Source of the DNA: Saccharina japonica
Lineage: Eukaryota > Sar > Phaeophyceae > Laminariales > Laminariaceae
Assembly (NCBI GenBank): GCA_008828725.1
Contig: MEHQ01001076.1
Span: 558,001 to 622,000 of the forward strand
Reading direction: 5' to 3'
Length of the DNA stretch: 64,000 nt
Shown: positions 35,601-46,806 of the stretch, piece after piece
How positions within the stretch are numbered: position 1 is the stretch's first letter
How the letters are laid out: each line of letters starts with the position of its first letter
The notes under the pieces: generated by a model
Told to the model about the DNA's origin: nothing
Seen by the model: the letters and a program-made list of their open reading frames with translations, nothing else
The model's database searches: none
Made by a program: the position numbers and the translations under genes

Positions 35601-38345
35601 GAATATCAGTATATCACAGGCAACTCTCATCAGCATAAACCAATCACGACGGCCACATATAGCGAAAATGCCAGACCCTGTGTAGTCGATATAACCCGAA
35701 TGCATCTCACCTTTTTCGCAGCACTGGTTTTTGCTGCACCTGTTGTCCTTGCACAAGGTAGAGTCAGCGTCTCCAACTAGATCGTAGTTTTTAGGGCAGT
35801 CGTAGCTGGAGCAGACCTTGTTGCAGCACTGCGATTTCTCGCATTTTCCGTTCTTACATTCCTCCTTGCCGGCGTTGTCGATGAGAGCGTAGCCGGAAGA
35901 GCACTTGAAAGTGTCGCAGAAGACAGGTTCTGCAGTTAGTTGAAAACCAAACGGTTATGGAGGGAGAAAAGCGGATGTTTCAGCATTAAAGATGTCTTGC
36001 CTGACTTCCATATACGATTATAAACTGGGTTCGGAGTTCGCGTCGTTAACATACCCATTCGAGGGCGTTCCTTAGAGAATGTCAAGCATGTCACAGTCAA
36101 CTTGCGTAAACAAACTGAATGCGCGACGGCGATATATGGCATAGAGGACATGCGCTTGTTAGTCAGTGTAACTTGAATGCGTCTCACTCTTCTCGCAGCA
36201 CTGGCCATCCGAGCACTTGTAGTCCTTGCAGACGGTAGTGTCGGCGTCGTCCACTAGGTAGTAGTATTTCGGGCAGTCGTACCCAGAGCAGACCTTGTCG
36301 CAGCACTGGGACTCCTTGCACTTGCCCCACTTACACTTGACGTCGCTGGCGTTGTCGATTAGAGCGTAGCCGGAGGAGCACTTATAGGAGTCGCAGTGTA
36401 CCTTCTGCGCAGGGTGAAAAGGTTAGCAATTAGAGGCAGGTTGGTGGCCGTCCCCAACGAAAATAGGACCCCTATGTTTCTGAACCAGTTGGTAATCTTC
36501 GCGGACCTCTTACATCAGCGTGGAGGATTACCAAATGTTCTCCTTTTAACGCAATCAGGCAATATGCCCCCACTACATTGGGTTCAGCTAGCTGGTAGAA
36601 GCAGGGAATAATTTAGCCCCGAGGCGTGTTTGGTGTTTAAGAAACGTATTCCTTTTTTGTTTGAATATCGAGGCGCAGTGTCTAACAAGGAGGAAAATCC
36701 AATTGGCAACAGTTCCACGGACGCTTCGGCGCACCGTGGAAACAGAAAGTTTGACTTGTACATCATAGGCCGTGGCAGAAGAGAAGCCGAGACCTGTGAT
36801 ATCAAGGCGCACTTCGAACGTCGAAAGACTGACAAGGAGGTGACAATGTGTTTTGCATTATGCATTCAGCCTATAGTCCCCCGTACCTACTGTAGTTGTT
36901 TCTAAACTCTGCAGGGCGCTCGAACTGTGCTCGTGTTTCTTAAACATTGGCTTCGGTTGTATGGTGCTTTCTGGCCTGACTACTATACACGAGATGAGCA
37001 ATATAAACATGTCTGCATGCCGGCGAACGACGGTTTGAGCGTAGACCACCCCTTATACACTTGTATGTGGAAGGTGGTGCTTAGTTGCACGTCTTGTCGT
37101 TGCTACTGTGGTGTTGTGCCCCGTCATACGTGGTAGAGAACCATTTCCAGAACGCGTATGGCGTTTGTTAAAACACACGTTCGGTCTGTTTCAAAACCTC
37201 GCTCGACCCCTAATAATTATTATCTAGTTCCCTAGGAGGAAAAACGTAAACCTGCCGTAGGTGTGATGTATTACCCAAGTCAGTGGTCACACTGATTTTA
37301 CCTTGATGATATGTATCTCGTACCAGCAACACGAAGCAAGCTTGTTCGTGTAAAAACAGTACAGACCTCTTTGCAAATCATACGTGAATGCATTGTTTGG
37401 GTTGAGGGCAACTAGGCCTACTACACAACCTACAACAAAACACACGGGCGCATGGGGAACACAACGTCTGATGTGCGGCCTCCCCGACGCATACTCGAGC
37501 GGCCCCTGTGTTATTTGCTTGGGCAATTGCCGTGCGGCCTCGCGTGCACCTTACATATCCGTTTTTACACCTTGTAAGCATTCACCAACAAGACATGCGC
37601 AGAACCCGTGCTGCATTCATACCTTGTTGTACGAAGTGGTACGCCTCCCACGGAGCCCCTGCTCGGCGTCTCCCTCGACTGACACCAAATTAATGGTACG
37701 ATTGCAAACAAAAAGGGACATACGCGTTTGTGGTCGGCGGGAAGACGGGCGATAGATGCCGCGATCGCAACGTTGATGACACCTTTCCATTCAAGGTCAA
37801 CTAGGGTATGACTTAGGGACGGCTAGTGTTTCTCCTTGGGTAGCGTGCTCGGTACTCGATACGATACAATATTACAAGACACGTGCATGTGACGGGAAAC
37901 TACATGCTGATATTGTAATGAGAAAGGCATCTGACATTTGTTTCAACTTTTTCATGCGCCGGTTGGTCCCACATACTCCAGGCGTACAACATCCACTGTG
38001 GATGTCTACGGTAGGAATTCGAGCTTTGTAATGAGCTTCGTAATGTTATCGTGCGACTTCAAACAAGCCGACTAGGTTTAAGTTGACATCCGGTCTGCTG
38101 CAGCAGCTGGATACATACCGGTGATGAAACCAACAATACGAAACGCACCATTCGCTTCGCGTAAACACTGCCATAACTTTTCAAACGGCACATAGACAAG
38201 GTGAACGCAATACGAGCCAAATACGAGCCTAACCCCTCCCCTCTCCTGTGGGGTGTGTCCACTTACCCTTGGAAGATGGTTGAGCGGCGCAAGCTGTGAA
38301 ACCGATAGTCGCCAAGACCGCGACGAAGGGAACAAACCGCACCAT
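32599..38345 (-). CDS. Gene B: secreted cysteine-repeat protein (spliced)
   Basis: Exons, right to left: exon 1 38,345-38,267; candidate exon 2 37,429-37,302; CR1 36,404-36,188; CR2 35,929-35,711; CR3 35,455-35,237; CR4 34,980-34,762; CR5 34,502-34,284; CR6 34,074-33,958; terminal exon 32,636-32,599. The lengths (79, 128, 217, four of 219, 117, 38) add to 1,455 nt, an exact frame of 484 residues plus stop, and every junction agrees in phase. All 66 cysteines of the eleven half-repeats are present and all donors are GT, so this copy looks whole. The product is predicted to be exported and rich in disulphides; adhesion, cell-wall or defence roles are possible but nothing in the sequence decides. 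I recall similar CP...CC repeats in predicted extracellular protist proteins but cannot name a family. Confidence 0.78.
33958..34074 (-). CDS. Gene B, single-repeat exon CR6
   Basis: This 117-nt phase 1-1 exon encodes DTIYCDSYYCPKHYAAKDGS and the rest of one half-repeat, with six cysteines. A GTGAGT donor follows. Without splicing the frame would continue about 26 residues (ELYSQFELTW...) to a stop, and that tail diverges at intron-like rate from gene A, so splicing is preferred. Confidence 0.85.
34284..34502 (-). CDS. Gene B, cysteine exon CR5
   Basis: This 219-nt phase 1-1 exon begins VPVTCDTFKC after ctgcag. It contains two complete modules and has KCETSKCCNK at the join. The TC in place of FC and the DDKC near the end mark CR5 in all genes. 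Confidence 0.92.
34762..34980 (-). CDS. Gene B, cysteine exon CR4
   Basis: This 219-nt phase 1-1 exon is open with 12 cysteines. It begins EPVFCNTFKCSSGFSL and ends CCDRG with a GTGAGA donor. It contains no in-frame ATG, so simple ORF finding misses it. Confidence 0.92.
35237..35455 (-). CDS. Gene B, cysteine exon CR3
   Basis: This 219-nt phase 1-1 exon has 12 cysteines and ends NQCCKKG. The donor is GTGGGT, weaker than the GTGAGT or GTGAGA of the neighbouring exons, so skipping of this module would be the easiest and would not shift the frame. Confidence 0.9.
35711..35929 (-). CDS. Gene B, cysteine exon CR2
   Basis: This 219-nt phase 1-1 exon has 12 cysteines. The second module reads CPKNYDLVGDADSTLCKDNR. 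The acceptor is ctgcag and the donor GTGAGA. Confidence 0.92.
36188..36404 (-). CDS. Gene B, first cysteine exon CR1
   Basis: This 217-nt exon runs from phase 0 to phase 1 with acceptor ccctgcgcag. It encodes KVHCDSYKCSSGYALIDNAS, then KWGKCKESQCCDKVCSGYDC, and ends SDGQCCEK. It has 12 cysteines. Confidence 0.92.
37302..37429 (-). CDS. Gene B, candidate exon 2
   Basis: This 128-nt open block after gttgtag encodes GCVVGLVALNPNNAFTYDLQ and then RGLYCFYTNKLASCCWYE, and ends at AAG|GTAAAA. It supplies the phase change (1 to 0) needed between exon 1 and CR1. The same block has the same length and no stop in units A and C, although flanking introns have indels. It starts hydrophobic and has four cysteines; no known domain. 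Transcript evidence is lacking. Confidence 0.55.
38267..38345 (-). CDS. Gene B, exon 1 (signal peptide)
   Basis: It opens MVRFVPFVAVLATIGFTACA and continues AQPSSK, a typical signal peptide, ending AAGG|GTAAGT, a consensus donor in phase 1. This ATG is preferred because the upstream in-frame extension reads through a pyrimidine-rich ttaatcaacag acceptor 42 nt before it, and has no ATG in gene A. Confidence 0.78.
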
Positions 38346-38387
38346 CTTGTACGCGCCGTATGTCTTGGTAGAAGTACGACAGTAGAG
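38346..38387 (-). other. Gene B, 5' UTR part of exon 1
   Basis: There are 42 nt between an acceptor (tttgtctcctgttaatcaacag region) and the start codon, with identical length in A (17,128-17,169) and C (61,951-61,992). This suggests a 5' UTR intron of about 1.2 kb whose donor could be the conserved CACCG|GTGAGT, putting the end of a non-coding exon at 39,629. Confidence 0.45.
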
Positions 38388-41300
38388 CTGTTGATTAACA
38401 GGAGACAAACAGCAAACAAAGAAGAAAATTGAAATGACCATCAAAATCCCCACCCTACCCGGGCAATCTTGTTACACATAACACTCCAGCTGTGGGTACG
38501 TTTAGGACAAACTTGATGATACAAACGATGGATATACGTATGGCTTTAAACCATATGTGGACATGTTGATTACGTACCAGCTGCGATATGTGTGGTTGTA
38601 GCAAATACCTGGTTCGCGCAGGACCGTATTGGAAAGTATCGGCCAAACAAGGGGCATACCACATTTACGATAGAACTGTTCAGAATCGACGGGACCTTTG
38701 CCCACGAGCGACATACAGAACCCTGTGTATTATCGTGCGGTGCGTCTGTTTGCGACCGGTGGGACCAAGGTTTCCTTGTAAGTCTGGCCTTCCATGGCGC
38801 AAGACGAATGACGTGGTCGTCCTAACATGTCAGAGGAACACGCGATGTCCTAGAGCTAGATCGTGAAACGCAGTGTTAGCGATACCAACGATGGCGTGAC
38901 CATCACTAACTGTAACCATCCACTCCTTGTGTTACGTGTTTTCATTTACAACTCATTTTGTAGCAGTGGCAAAAATAGATAAGTGGGCTCCAAACGTGAA
39001 GCACACGCTTATGCGTACAAGCTTGAACATTTTGACATCGCACGCTATTTGTTCCGCATGTGCATTATTGTCGAGAACGTGTATCTGTGTAGTGTAGGCA
39101 TTGTCGAACAAATGTGTGACCCCCGGGAGGGTACAGCTGCAGCAAACCCAAACTATCCGAGGCTTGACTGTTTGGTCGTATAAAGCTATATCATCGGCGA
39201 CAAGCATGCATCGATACCCTGCGCAAGAAATCATTTTCACGCAGTCTAGATCGCGCGCGTCTTACTGCGTTTCGTGTTACAGTTATATCGTACTAAGACA
39301 TTATGTGCCTAACTAACCCGCTCGCCACCTCGCACACCAGATCAGCACGCGTCTGTTTACACTAAGGTATGTGCGTGTCACGTTTCGCCAACAAGTGGTT
39401 TGTATATCTGGTATTTGTGCCACATACGTAAACCACTGGTTGGTATCGTACGCATTTCACGTTCCTACTGAACCGCACGCTAGGATTGTTTCTGACAACT
39501 GACACAATCAAGTGAATGACTACCGAAGAAGGAATATAGAGTGCATTGCTATGATCAAGACCCACACACGCCACTGCTTGGCATAGTGCCACGCAATGCA
39601 TTACAATATTTCTGCAGGTCGAACTCACCGGTGCCGAACGCTTGTGTCAGATGAGATGATGCAGAATGATCCAGAGTGGGGTGGTAGCCTGTGAGCATTT
39701 TTCACCCTTCCTGCAGGCGTTATTGTCTCGGATAAAAGGGAAAAATGGATCAACATAAATGTTATAGATTAACCCCCCAGGATAGAACGAGGACGGTGAA
39801 TAACGCGGCATCTGTTTGATAGTCGGTGAAACCTTGCAACGAACATGTTCATCAAAGTTCAGCCGTCGGCCTCGGGGTATCCATGTGAAATCCAGGACTA
39901 AATGCTGTAGAAAGTGCGTACCTGGTATCATTGATTCGTGAAACGGGTCCACGAAGACAACCACGGCTGCTCTACTGGCATACATTGGTTGTTCCGGTTG
40001 TCAGGGTAATGGGATATGGGGAAAGTTTCATCCGTACTACTGGCTGTACTCGATAATAGGAGTAACCCTCAACCATCAACCCTTCTCGACCAATCATAAA
40101 TATTACAGTTTACAAAAGCAGGCGTTTATTCAACTGTTTAGGTATTCGTGCGCGTTATGTGTGACTTATCATTCCATATCACCGCAGCAGTGGTGGCACG
40201 TGTAGGGAGTATGCACATCGTACCTGACAAAAGAGAGGCAATTGTCGTTGTTGTACCTATTGGCAGGTTCACCGGCCGCTGAACCACTGGTTCACACACC
40301 CTCACCTTGTGGACTCCTGCACACATTACTGTTGTAAGGTGGAGGTATCCCAAGCCCGGCTTCCGCAAGTACAGAGGCCTTACCATGCGTTAAACGAACT
40401 TGCCACCCCCTCATCAAGGTACAAATTTGACGCGTCCTCTAGGGGTAGCGCTGTTTCGCCGACAAAATTTCTGAACGACGGTCGGCTCCTTACCCCAAAA
40501 TCGTCGGACTTTGATCCTTGTGTTGCAATACTTTTCGTTGTATAATTAGGAATCGGGATTTCTCATCGGATAGTTAACCTTTTTCATTTATCTTGAAGGA
40601 CAATAATGTTATTTTACTAAATAGCAAAACGCTCCTCACGTGCACAGCTTATACAAACTTACTGTGCACCTCTACCATGGCATGAGTCATTTTTTTGTAT
40701 AAGGCGCGCATATTCCCCAAATCGCTTTTCGTATTGTGCATCCCCGTTATCGTCTGTATCGGTCTGACCCCATGTTTGTCCTGGCATGAAGAAGAAACCG
40801 GGATATACACATGTTATATTCGAATGAACCAAGTGCTGAGAGTGACATCAACACTCGTAACTTTGCCAGCAACCATCATTATTGCACACATTGTTCCTAG
40901 GTATGGCTTTGACTAGAAGCATGGTTGTTGTTTGTTTCTAGGCCTGGCCTTCATGGAAGCAGTTCGGGGAAGGCACCAATTCTCCCACTTATCACACAGA
41001 TCGTTCCTCGCCGCCTTGATGGCGGAACGGCCATAGTTATGATTAACCAGTTTGTCCGAACGAGCGGGGAAAAAGATTCCAGACTATGCATACCAGGTGA
41101 AGGAAATACGTACATATAGGTACCGCAGAAACTTTGAATATTGTAATATAATGAATGTCATCGTCTATATCGATCGATACACAGTTCTACGTATAGGCAG
41201 AATGTACCAGCCCACATCAACGCTTGGGCTATGTCCACCAACACACGCTACATATGGCATGGTCTCACCCACCCTCGTATAGACGAGGGATAGGAGAAAC

Positions 41301-44300
41301 ACCGATGAGGAAACCATTTAGCAGTAGCATAGTGGAGGTACAGTCCCTGATACTAGTACAGATGCTCCGATCCACGTGTCGGGTCCCGAGTTTGCGTCTT
41401 TATGAGTTCTTTGTTTTTTTCATTTTAGAATCAAAGAAACACACTGCATAACGCCGAAGACGATCGCGAAAAGCTTGGCCCACAAGCCAGGCGTTCAGCG
41501 ACGCCGGGCCTGGACTCGTGTAACTTACGGCTGCTGCTATTACCGCAGCCGCCACAGCTGGGTTGCTACTGATATAGACGGATATATATTTCAAATAACC
41601 CAACAGCAAACAAACAATAAAGAAGCTACACCTATGGTTGTACTCTGGGTGTTGTACGTCCATATCTAGCGTTGAGAAAGTCCTTGTTGGTGAAAGAACT
41701 CTAAAACTAGACCTACAAATGTCAACAAGGAGCCATTGATTGGTTTACAAACATAATACCAACCGTTCCAACAGGGTATAAATGTTTTTTTTCCCCCTGC
41801 AAGTCATCATTTTGTTTTGTCCACAGCTGCGTGCACGTGGAGCATAGCGGAACAACAAGCTTCTGAACGTTAAAGCTATTGCTACGTATTAGAGAAGTGT
41901 CTCGCGCCCATTACAGAAAGATGGAATGCGGCTGCAGGTGTCTTAGAGTGGGTCCACTGCCAAACGTACCTGCCGTACTGTTTCACTGTTTCACTGTTTT
42001 CGTTTATTTGTGTTTCTCACGCTTGCTAGTGTTGTACGTCATAAAATAGATACTTGTTTTGTGTACAAAATATTAATGTACATGGAATTTCGATACGCCA
42101 GGCACCATATCGTAGCTCACATGCTTCTGGCGGCATCCCATAGCAATGCTGGTTTAGGTGGCTGTGTTGCTGTCGTTGTGCTGCATACTATAGCTCACAT
42201 CGCGAAATACACAATTAAGTGGCATGCAGTATTCGTTTGGAAAAACTCACTGTACTTCCCTACAAACTTGAGGGTATCGCCGAGAAGCCGCCAGCGTTGA
42301 ACATTTTTCAATTGACTGTGAGTAGTGCGATATATAGCTGTGAAACAAACTTAAAAACTACCGCCACTACATGTTAGATGTAGGGCAAATCAAGCGATGC
42401 CCTACCATGAATTCGTATTTTGTGTATACCTCTGTTGCTTTAGAACTGTGTGATGTCGTAGGGTTGTGCTCCTGATAAAGACCGATGCTATGTTTATGCC
42501 GTCCTGCTGTGCCGTGGAGTGTAGTGCTCGAGTGTAGTGCTCGTAGAGTTAGTACGCGAACACGAGGTATACGTGTAGCAAAAGCAACTCATAGTACGGC
42601 AAAACTGTTTTTATTTTGTTTTGTGGTCTACTCATTTCTGCTGTTTTATTATCACCTCAGCCACAAACTACAGCTAGGCTCTAATCGAAACGATCCAATC
42701 CCTACACCAATAGCAGCACAAACACTATTATAAGGCTGCTACTACGGACGATCATGGTGCTGTGCTACCTTGTAATGGGAAAACAATGGAACGCAATATT
42801 CATGGTCACAATATCTCTGCGGGCAACAGTATCCTACAAACATGTAGTCAGGCCCTGTATACATCCAACTAAACATACAGTCGAATTCCTAGCTATAATC
42901 GAGAGTAGTGAGATCAAACCTCTACGTAGGTATCGAAGGAAACATAATATAACTTTAATATAGCCACAGTCGAGACTAGACTTAACTTGGTACCCCCATA
43001 GAGTAACTCAACTCAGGTTCATTTGATGGCCACCATCACGCTAAATACACGATAAGGACCGTGATCAACCGACGTGGATACCCGGCCTTGAAGCTACATG
43101 CAGAAAACTACTCGTACTATCCAACCTGGTCAGGTATTGACATAATTGAGATGAGTCAATCGCATTAGTCAGGAGAACATTATCGATAAGCGAAGGCAGT
43201 TGCCGCTAAGTGCTACCCTGGGCACGACCACGACATTTCGAACTGTAATAAATACATATCGGGTAAAACTTCGATGTGATAAAGCTTGTTTGGTGTGTAT
43301 ATTGCATACGATTTTTGCCGATCTATCTACTGCATTAAGCGTAAACAAGCAGGCAAACAGACCGAAAAGCGAAATATAGAGAGAGTCGCCATTAGCTAGT
43401 ACAATAGCTGCCGATATTGCTTTAAGTGGATTCCCCTATCGCGATACTGTCCAAGACGACCCGGTGCCGGTGGTTTGTGGTTTGTACTGTTTAGCTTGCG
43501 GGCACAATACTTCACGTGTTCAAGGCAGTCAGAGTTGTACCTACATCTCCCCTGTATGTATGCGTGTACTGTACCGCGATCGTGTTTGTGGATTACAGCA
43601 AACTAACGTAGTACCTTCTAGACGCGTCCTACCCTCGCAAGGTTGAACACTTAGCTATTGCGCACCACAGTCCACCCCTCGATACCCCTGCCAACAGTGT
43701 TGTTGTTAGCCATAGATATTTTCATGTTTTCGTTATGTCGACTTGTGTCGCTATGTTCATCTTCGATTCATATTCGTTTTTAAATCACTGTGAATATTCA
43801 AGTGCCTACAGTTGATATTCCAGTGTAACTACGTAGATCTGCTGACATATATATATGCTTTCCTCCCAATATATTTATAAACTACACATGTGCGGCAAGG
43901 CATTGCAATACTGGTAATTGATTAGCTAGAAACATTTTGTATATATACTCGAGTTTGTATACCATCTGTCTGTCTTTCGATAAAATGATTGCAATTGAAT
44001 GTTTCGTTTGTATCAATTAACCTATATACAAGACGGAGTGAAACCCTTAATGCGTTCCCCCTCTTAAATATGTATAGCGAGGACCATTTTGGTTGAGCGA
44101 AAGAGGTCCGACGTTTTCAGCAAAAACATTTTTTGTATCTATGTTAAGGTACTCGTGGGCACCGCAGCATGTGGCTGAAACCGATAACCCAAGATGGCTC
44201 GCAACAAAACAAATTCCAGAAGCTGTCAACTATCCACCTGTTTTTGTCGGCGGCCTGCATGTTCCACAACCGAACGCCGGGTTCGTTTCGAATTGCGTAT

Positions 44301-44410
44301 AGACGGTTATCATTTGAACCGCCATGGCAAGGCATGCAACATACAATACAGACGGGTAAGTGAAAACCAAGAAGACCCTGAACCAATGACAGACAAAACG
44401 ATATACATAT
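38388..44410. other. Upstream region of gene B
   Basis: This is homologous to 17.17-23.15 kb and, as far as the window goes, to 61.99-64 kb. Short ORFs are not conserved. One frame near 39,660-39,790 (PFF.FIR.NNAC..GEKC) is similar in A and B but interrupted in C. No promoter element can be named with confidence. Confidence 0.45.
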
Positions 44411-44486
44411 AGACAGACGGACAGACAAACAGGCAGACAGACAGACCGACAGATATATAGATAGACAGACAGACATCCCGACAGGC

Positions 44487-44567
<81 letters not shown>

Positions 44568-44658
44568 TACAGACAGACAGACAGACAGACACACACAGAG
44601 AGACAGACACACAGACATACAGACAGATAGACAGACAGACAGACAGACCGATAGACAT
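44411..44658 (-). repeat. CAGA tetranucleotide microsatellite
   Basis: A longer version of the tract in unit A, at the equivalent position, with CACA, TACA and AACA interruptions. It existed before the A/B duplication and has since changed length. Confidence 0.95.
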
Positions 44659-45143
44659 AGCACTTCTACCGGAAAGATAACAACCCGTTTTACATTAAGA
44701 CTTTGAGCAAAGGCTCCTTATATTTCCGTTCAGAATGGTAGCTGATGTGTTGATAGCGATGTTGGAATCTAGTCACAAACCAACACACAGCAACTGCAAC
44801 TAATTATAATGCAATGACGTATACTCTAATAATTTTATTTAATACATATGCCCCAAATGAAAATTAGTTGGCCTACCATTACAGTACACCGAAAACCTAC
44901 AGCTCACACCAGCAAGGAAAATAAAGTGCACAGAGTATTGTTACCAGTGTTTGGCATCATGTAGTAGTTGGCCCCTTTGTCCTCAAGTGAACTACCACAC
45001 TACCGGAACCCTGTGCAGTGACTCCGCCAAACCGCGAGAGCGATGTTCGATTTGCTGCCACAAATGCGACACGGGCAAACAATTAATAAAGCGATTATTT
45101 CCGATAGCTGTTTTTTAACTGGAATGGTAGTTTCACACAATGA

Positions 45144-46127
45144 GGCCGTTCTTATGGCATTTTGTTTAGGTTCATAAATGGACTCCTTTTGACTCGTCTG
45201 TTTGTGACTTCATTTTTGAAGTCTTGCAAGCAGGTAGGTGTAGTTTCTTATGGTGGTGTATTGCAAAAAAACAAGTTTTGTTTTAATGCGATACAGAGAC
45301 CACCAAAGATGAGGTACCACGCACCACCCAGCCAGGTAGAATTTACTACCTCGTATAAAATTGATACAGCAGTACTCGTACAAGTACGTAGTATAACAGA
45401 GCAGCTGTTAAGGTACGACGCCCAATCGTACTCACTCGTACATATAAAAAGTTAGAATCGACTTACCCAAAACCATCGCCCAGCACATGCCGCCTCTGCG
45501 TGCCAAGCGAGCAGCGACGGCACCCAGATACCGAGCGTGCTCGGCGAGTCCAGAGCATTGTGTCGGCTCTCAAGTTGGCGGGCGCGATAAAACACAGGCT
45601 CACAGCACCAACAAAAACAGCGACCTGGTGGTACATATCATACGAGAGATGCCAGACAGGTACTATATCGTATACAACAAACCCCTGATGATCTATCACA
45701 TCCCCCGCATCGTCCCTCCCCGATGCCGTGGTCAGAGTTCTAAGATGACGGCCGGGCGAGTGCAGGCTTGTTCCTGGTTTAGGGTCGAGCGAGCGTGGGC
45801 CTTTACGCGACCGCTTCAGTCTGTATATGCAGCAGCTCAACTGGTGTGCCGGGTAGACGACACAATAATACATACGAGTACTGACTGTTGTAATACCAAA
45901 CATAGTGTGCATGCAAAAACCTATACGAAGGCTCAAATAAAAACTTCAGTTTGTAACCTCTGACCCTGTTCATTCTGGGGCGCAGAATAAACGAGGTGGC
46001 CTATTAATAGTCAAAAGGATGTTCATTTTTTTTGGGGTCAAACTTCGTCGTTTTGAGTTCCATAAGATGCTGTTTGTTTGCCCTTGGTCAAATGGAGTCC
46101 ATTTATGAACTCCAAAAACAGTCGGCC
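45144..46127. mobile_element. 984-bp DNA transposon, TGA target repeat
   Basis: Both ends begin GGCCG and share a perfect inverted TTCATAAATGGACTCC just inside. TGA is repeated at 45,141-45,143 and 46,128-46,130, whereas unit A has a single tga at about 23,810. The 3-bp target and GGCC-type ends suggest PIF/Harbinger, but no transposase is visible. The G+C-rich inside carries long overlapping frames on both strands (45,463-45,963). Confidence 0.75.
45470..45836 (-). other. Exon-like block inside the 984-bp element
   Basis: On the minus strand an acceptor-like catatacag is followed by an open frame of about 120 codons (LKRSRKGPRSLDPKPG...) that reaches a consensus donor, TTTTGG|GTAAGT. It may be a host exon carried by the element or chance; I recognise no domain. 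Confidence 0.3.
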
Positions 46128-46349
46128 TGATAGATCACGATGCGGTTTTTAAGTGGTCGACTTTGGTTTGAGGACGTTTTCCGGAGTAAGTAGTGTTCAC
46201 GATGCGCTTGTTGGGCGAATTTTGTGAGACTTGTGTCTTGGTTGTGTTATCGCCTACGTTTGTGATGCACGAACAATGTCAATCGCGTAGCAACAAGCAA
46301 CAAGGTCCATCGGGTCTGATAAAACTGTGACTAAGTTAAGAGCAGTCTA

Positions 46350-46806
46350 AGACCAAAGGTTATGGTACCACTTTGTGGCTCGTTCGTAATCTTATCAGCA
46401 ACATAGTGCCAAAGAAAATGGGTGTACCCCTCGTATGGAGCATAAAGTTGGCCACTATGTTCCCCAAGATTGAAAAATCCAACAAAAAGGGGCGTCTCGT
46501 CATCATCTGACCCCTGAGATGATGCCAGGCACAATACGCCATTATCTTGGTTGGCTCTTTTATTGTTCCGCAAATATATACGATAATACATGCCTTGCAC
46601 TATATACGAGAACGATACGTATAATATGTACGTATGACGTACACCGAGTACGTATACGAAAACGATACGTACCATATTTTGAATACATACGAGTATTATG
46701 TTGCTTTGGCCATAGGCACTGCTGCTGCACAGCCTTTATCTTTGTTTGCCGAAATAAAAGTCGGGAAGAAAAAAGAGCCACAAAGTGGTACGATAACGTT
46801 TGGTCT
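46350..46806. mobile_element. 457-bp TIR element, TA target
   Basis: Terminal inverted repeats of 32 bp with two mismatches begin AGACCAAA and end with their inverse TTTGGTCT. Unit A has an uninterrupted gtctaaacttcg at about 24,030. TA flanks fit a Tc1/mariner-type non-autonomous element. The inside has several cgatacgta and tacgta repeats and no transposase. Confidence 0.8.

Noticed and set aside
39647-39985. Minus ORF with PFF.FIR.NNAC..GEKC shared by A and B
   Set aside because: Interrupted in unit C and with inconsistent acceptor sites; at best part of a non-coding first exon.
44144-44663. Long CLSVCLSV-type ORFs, also at 23,026-23,316
   Set aside because: They are translations of the CAGA microsatellite in frames that happen to lack stops.
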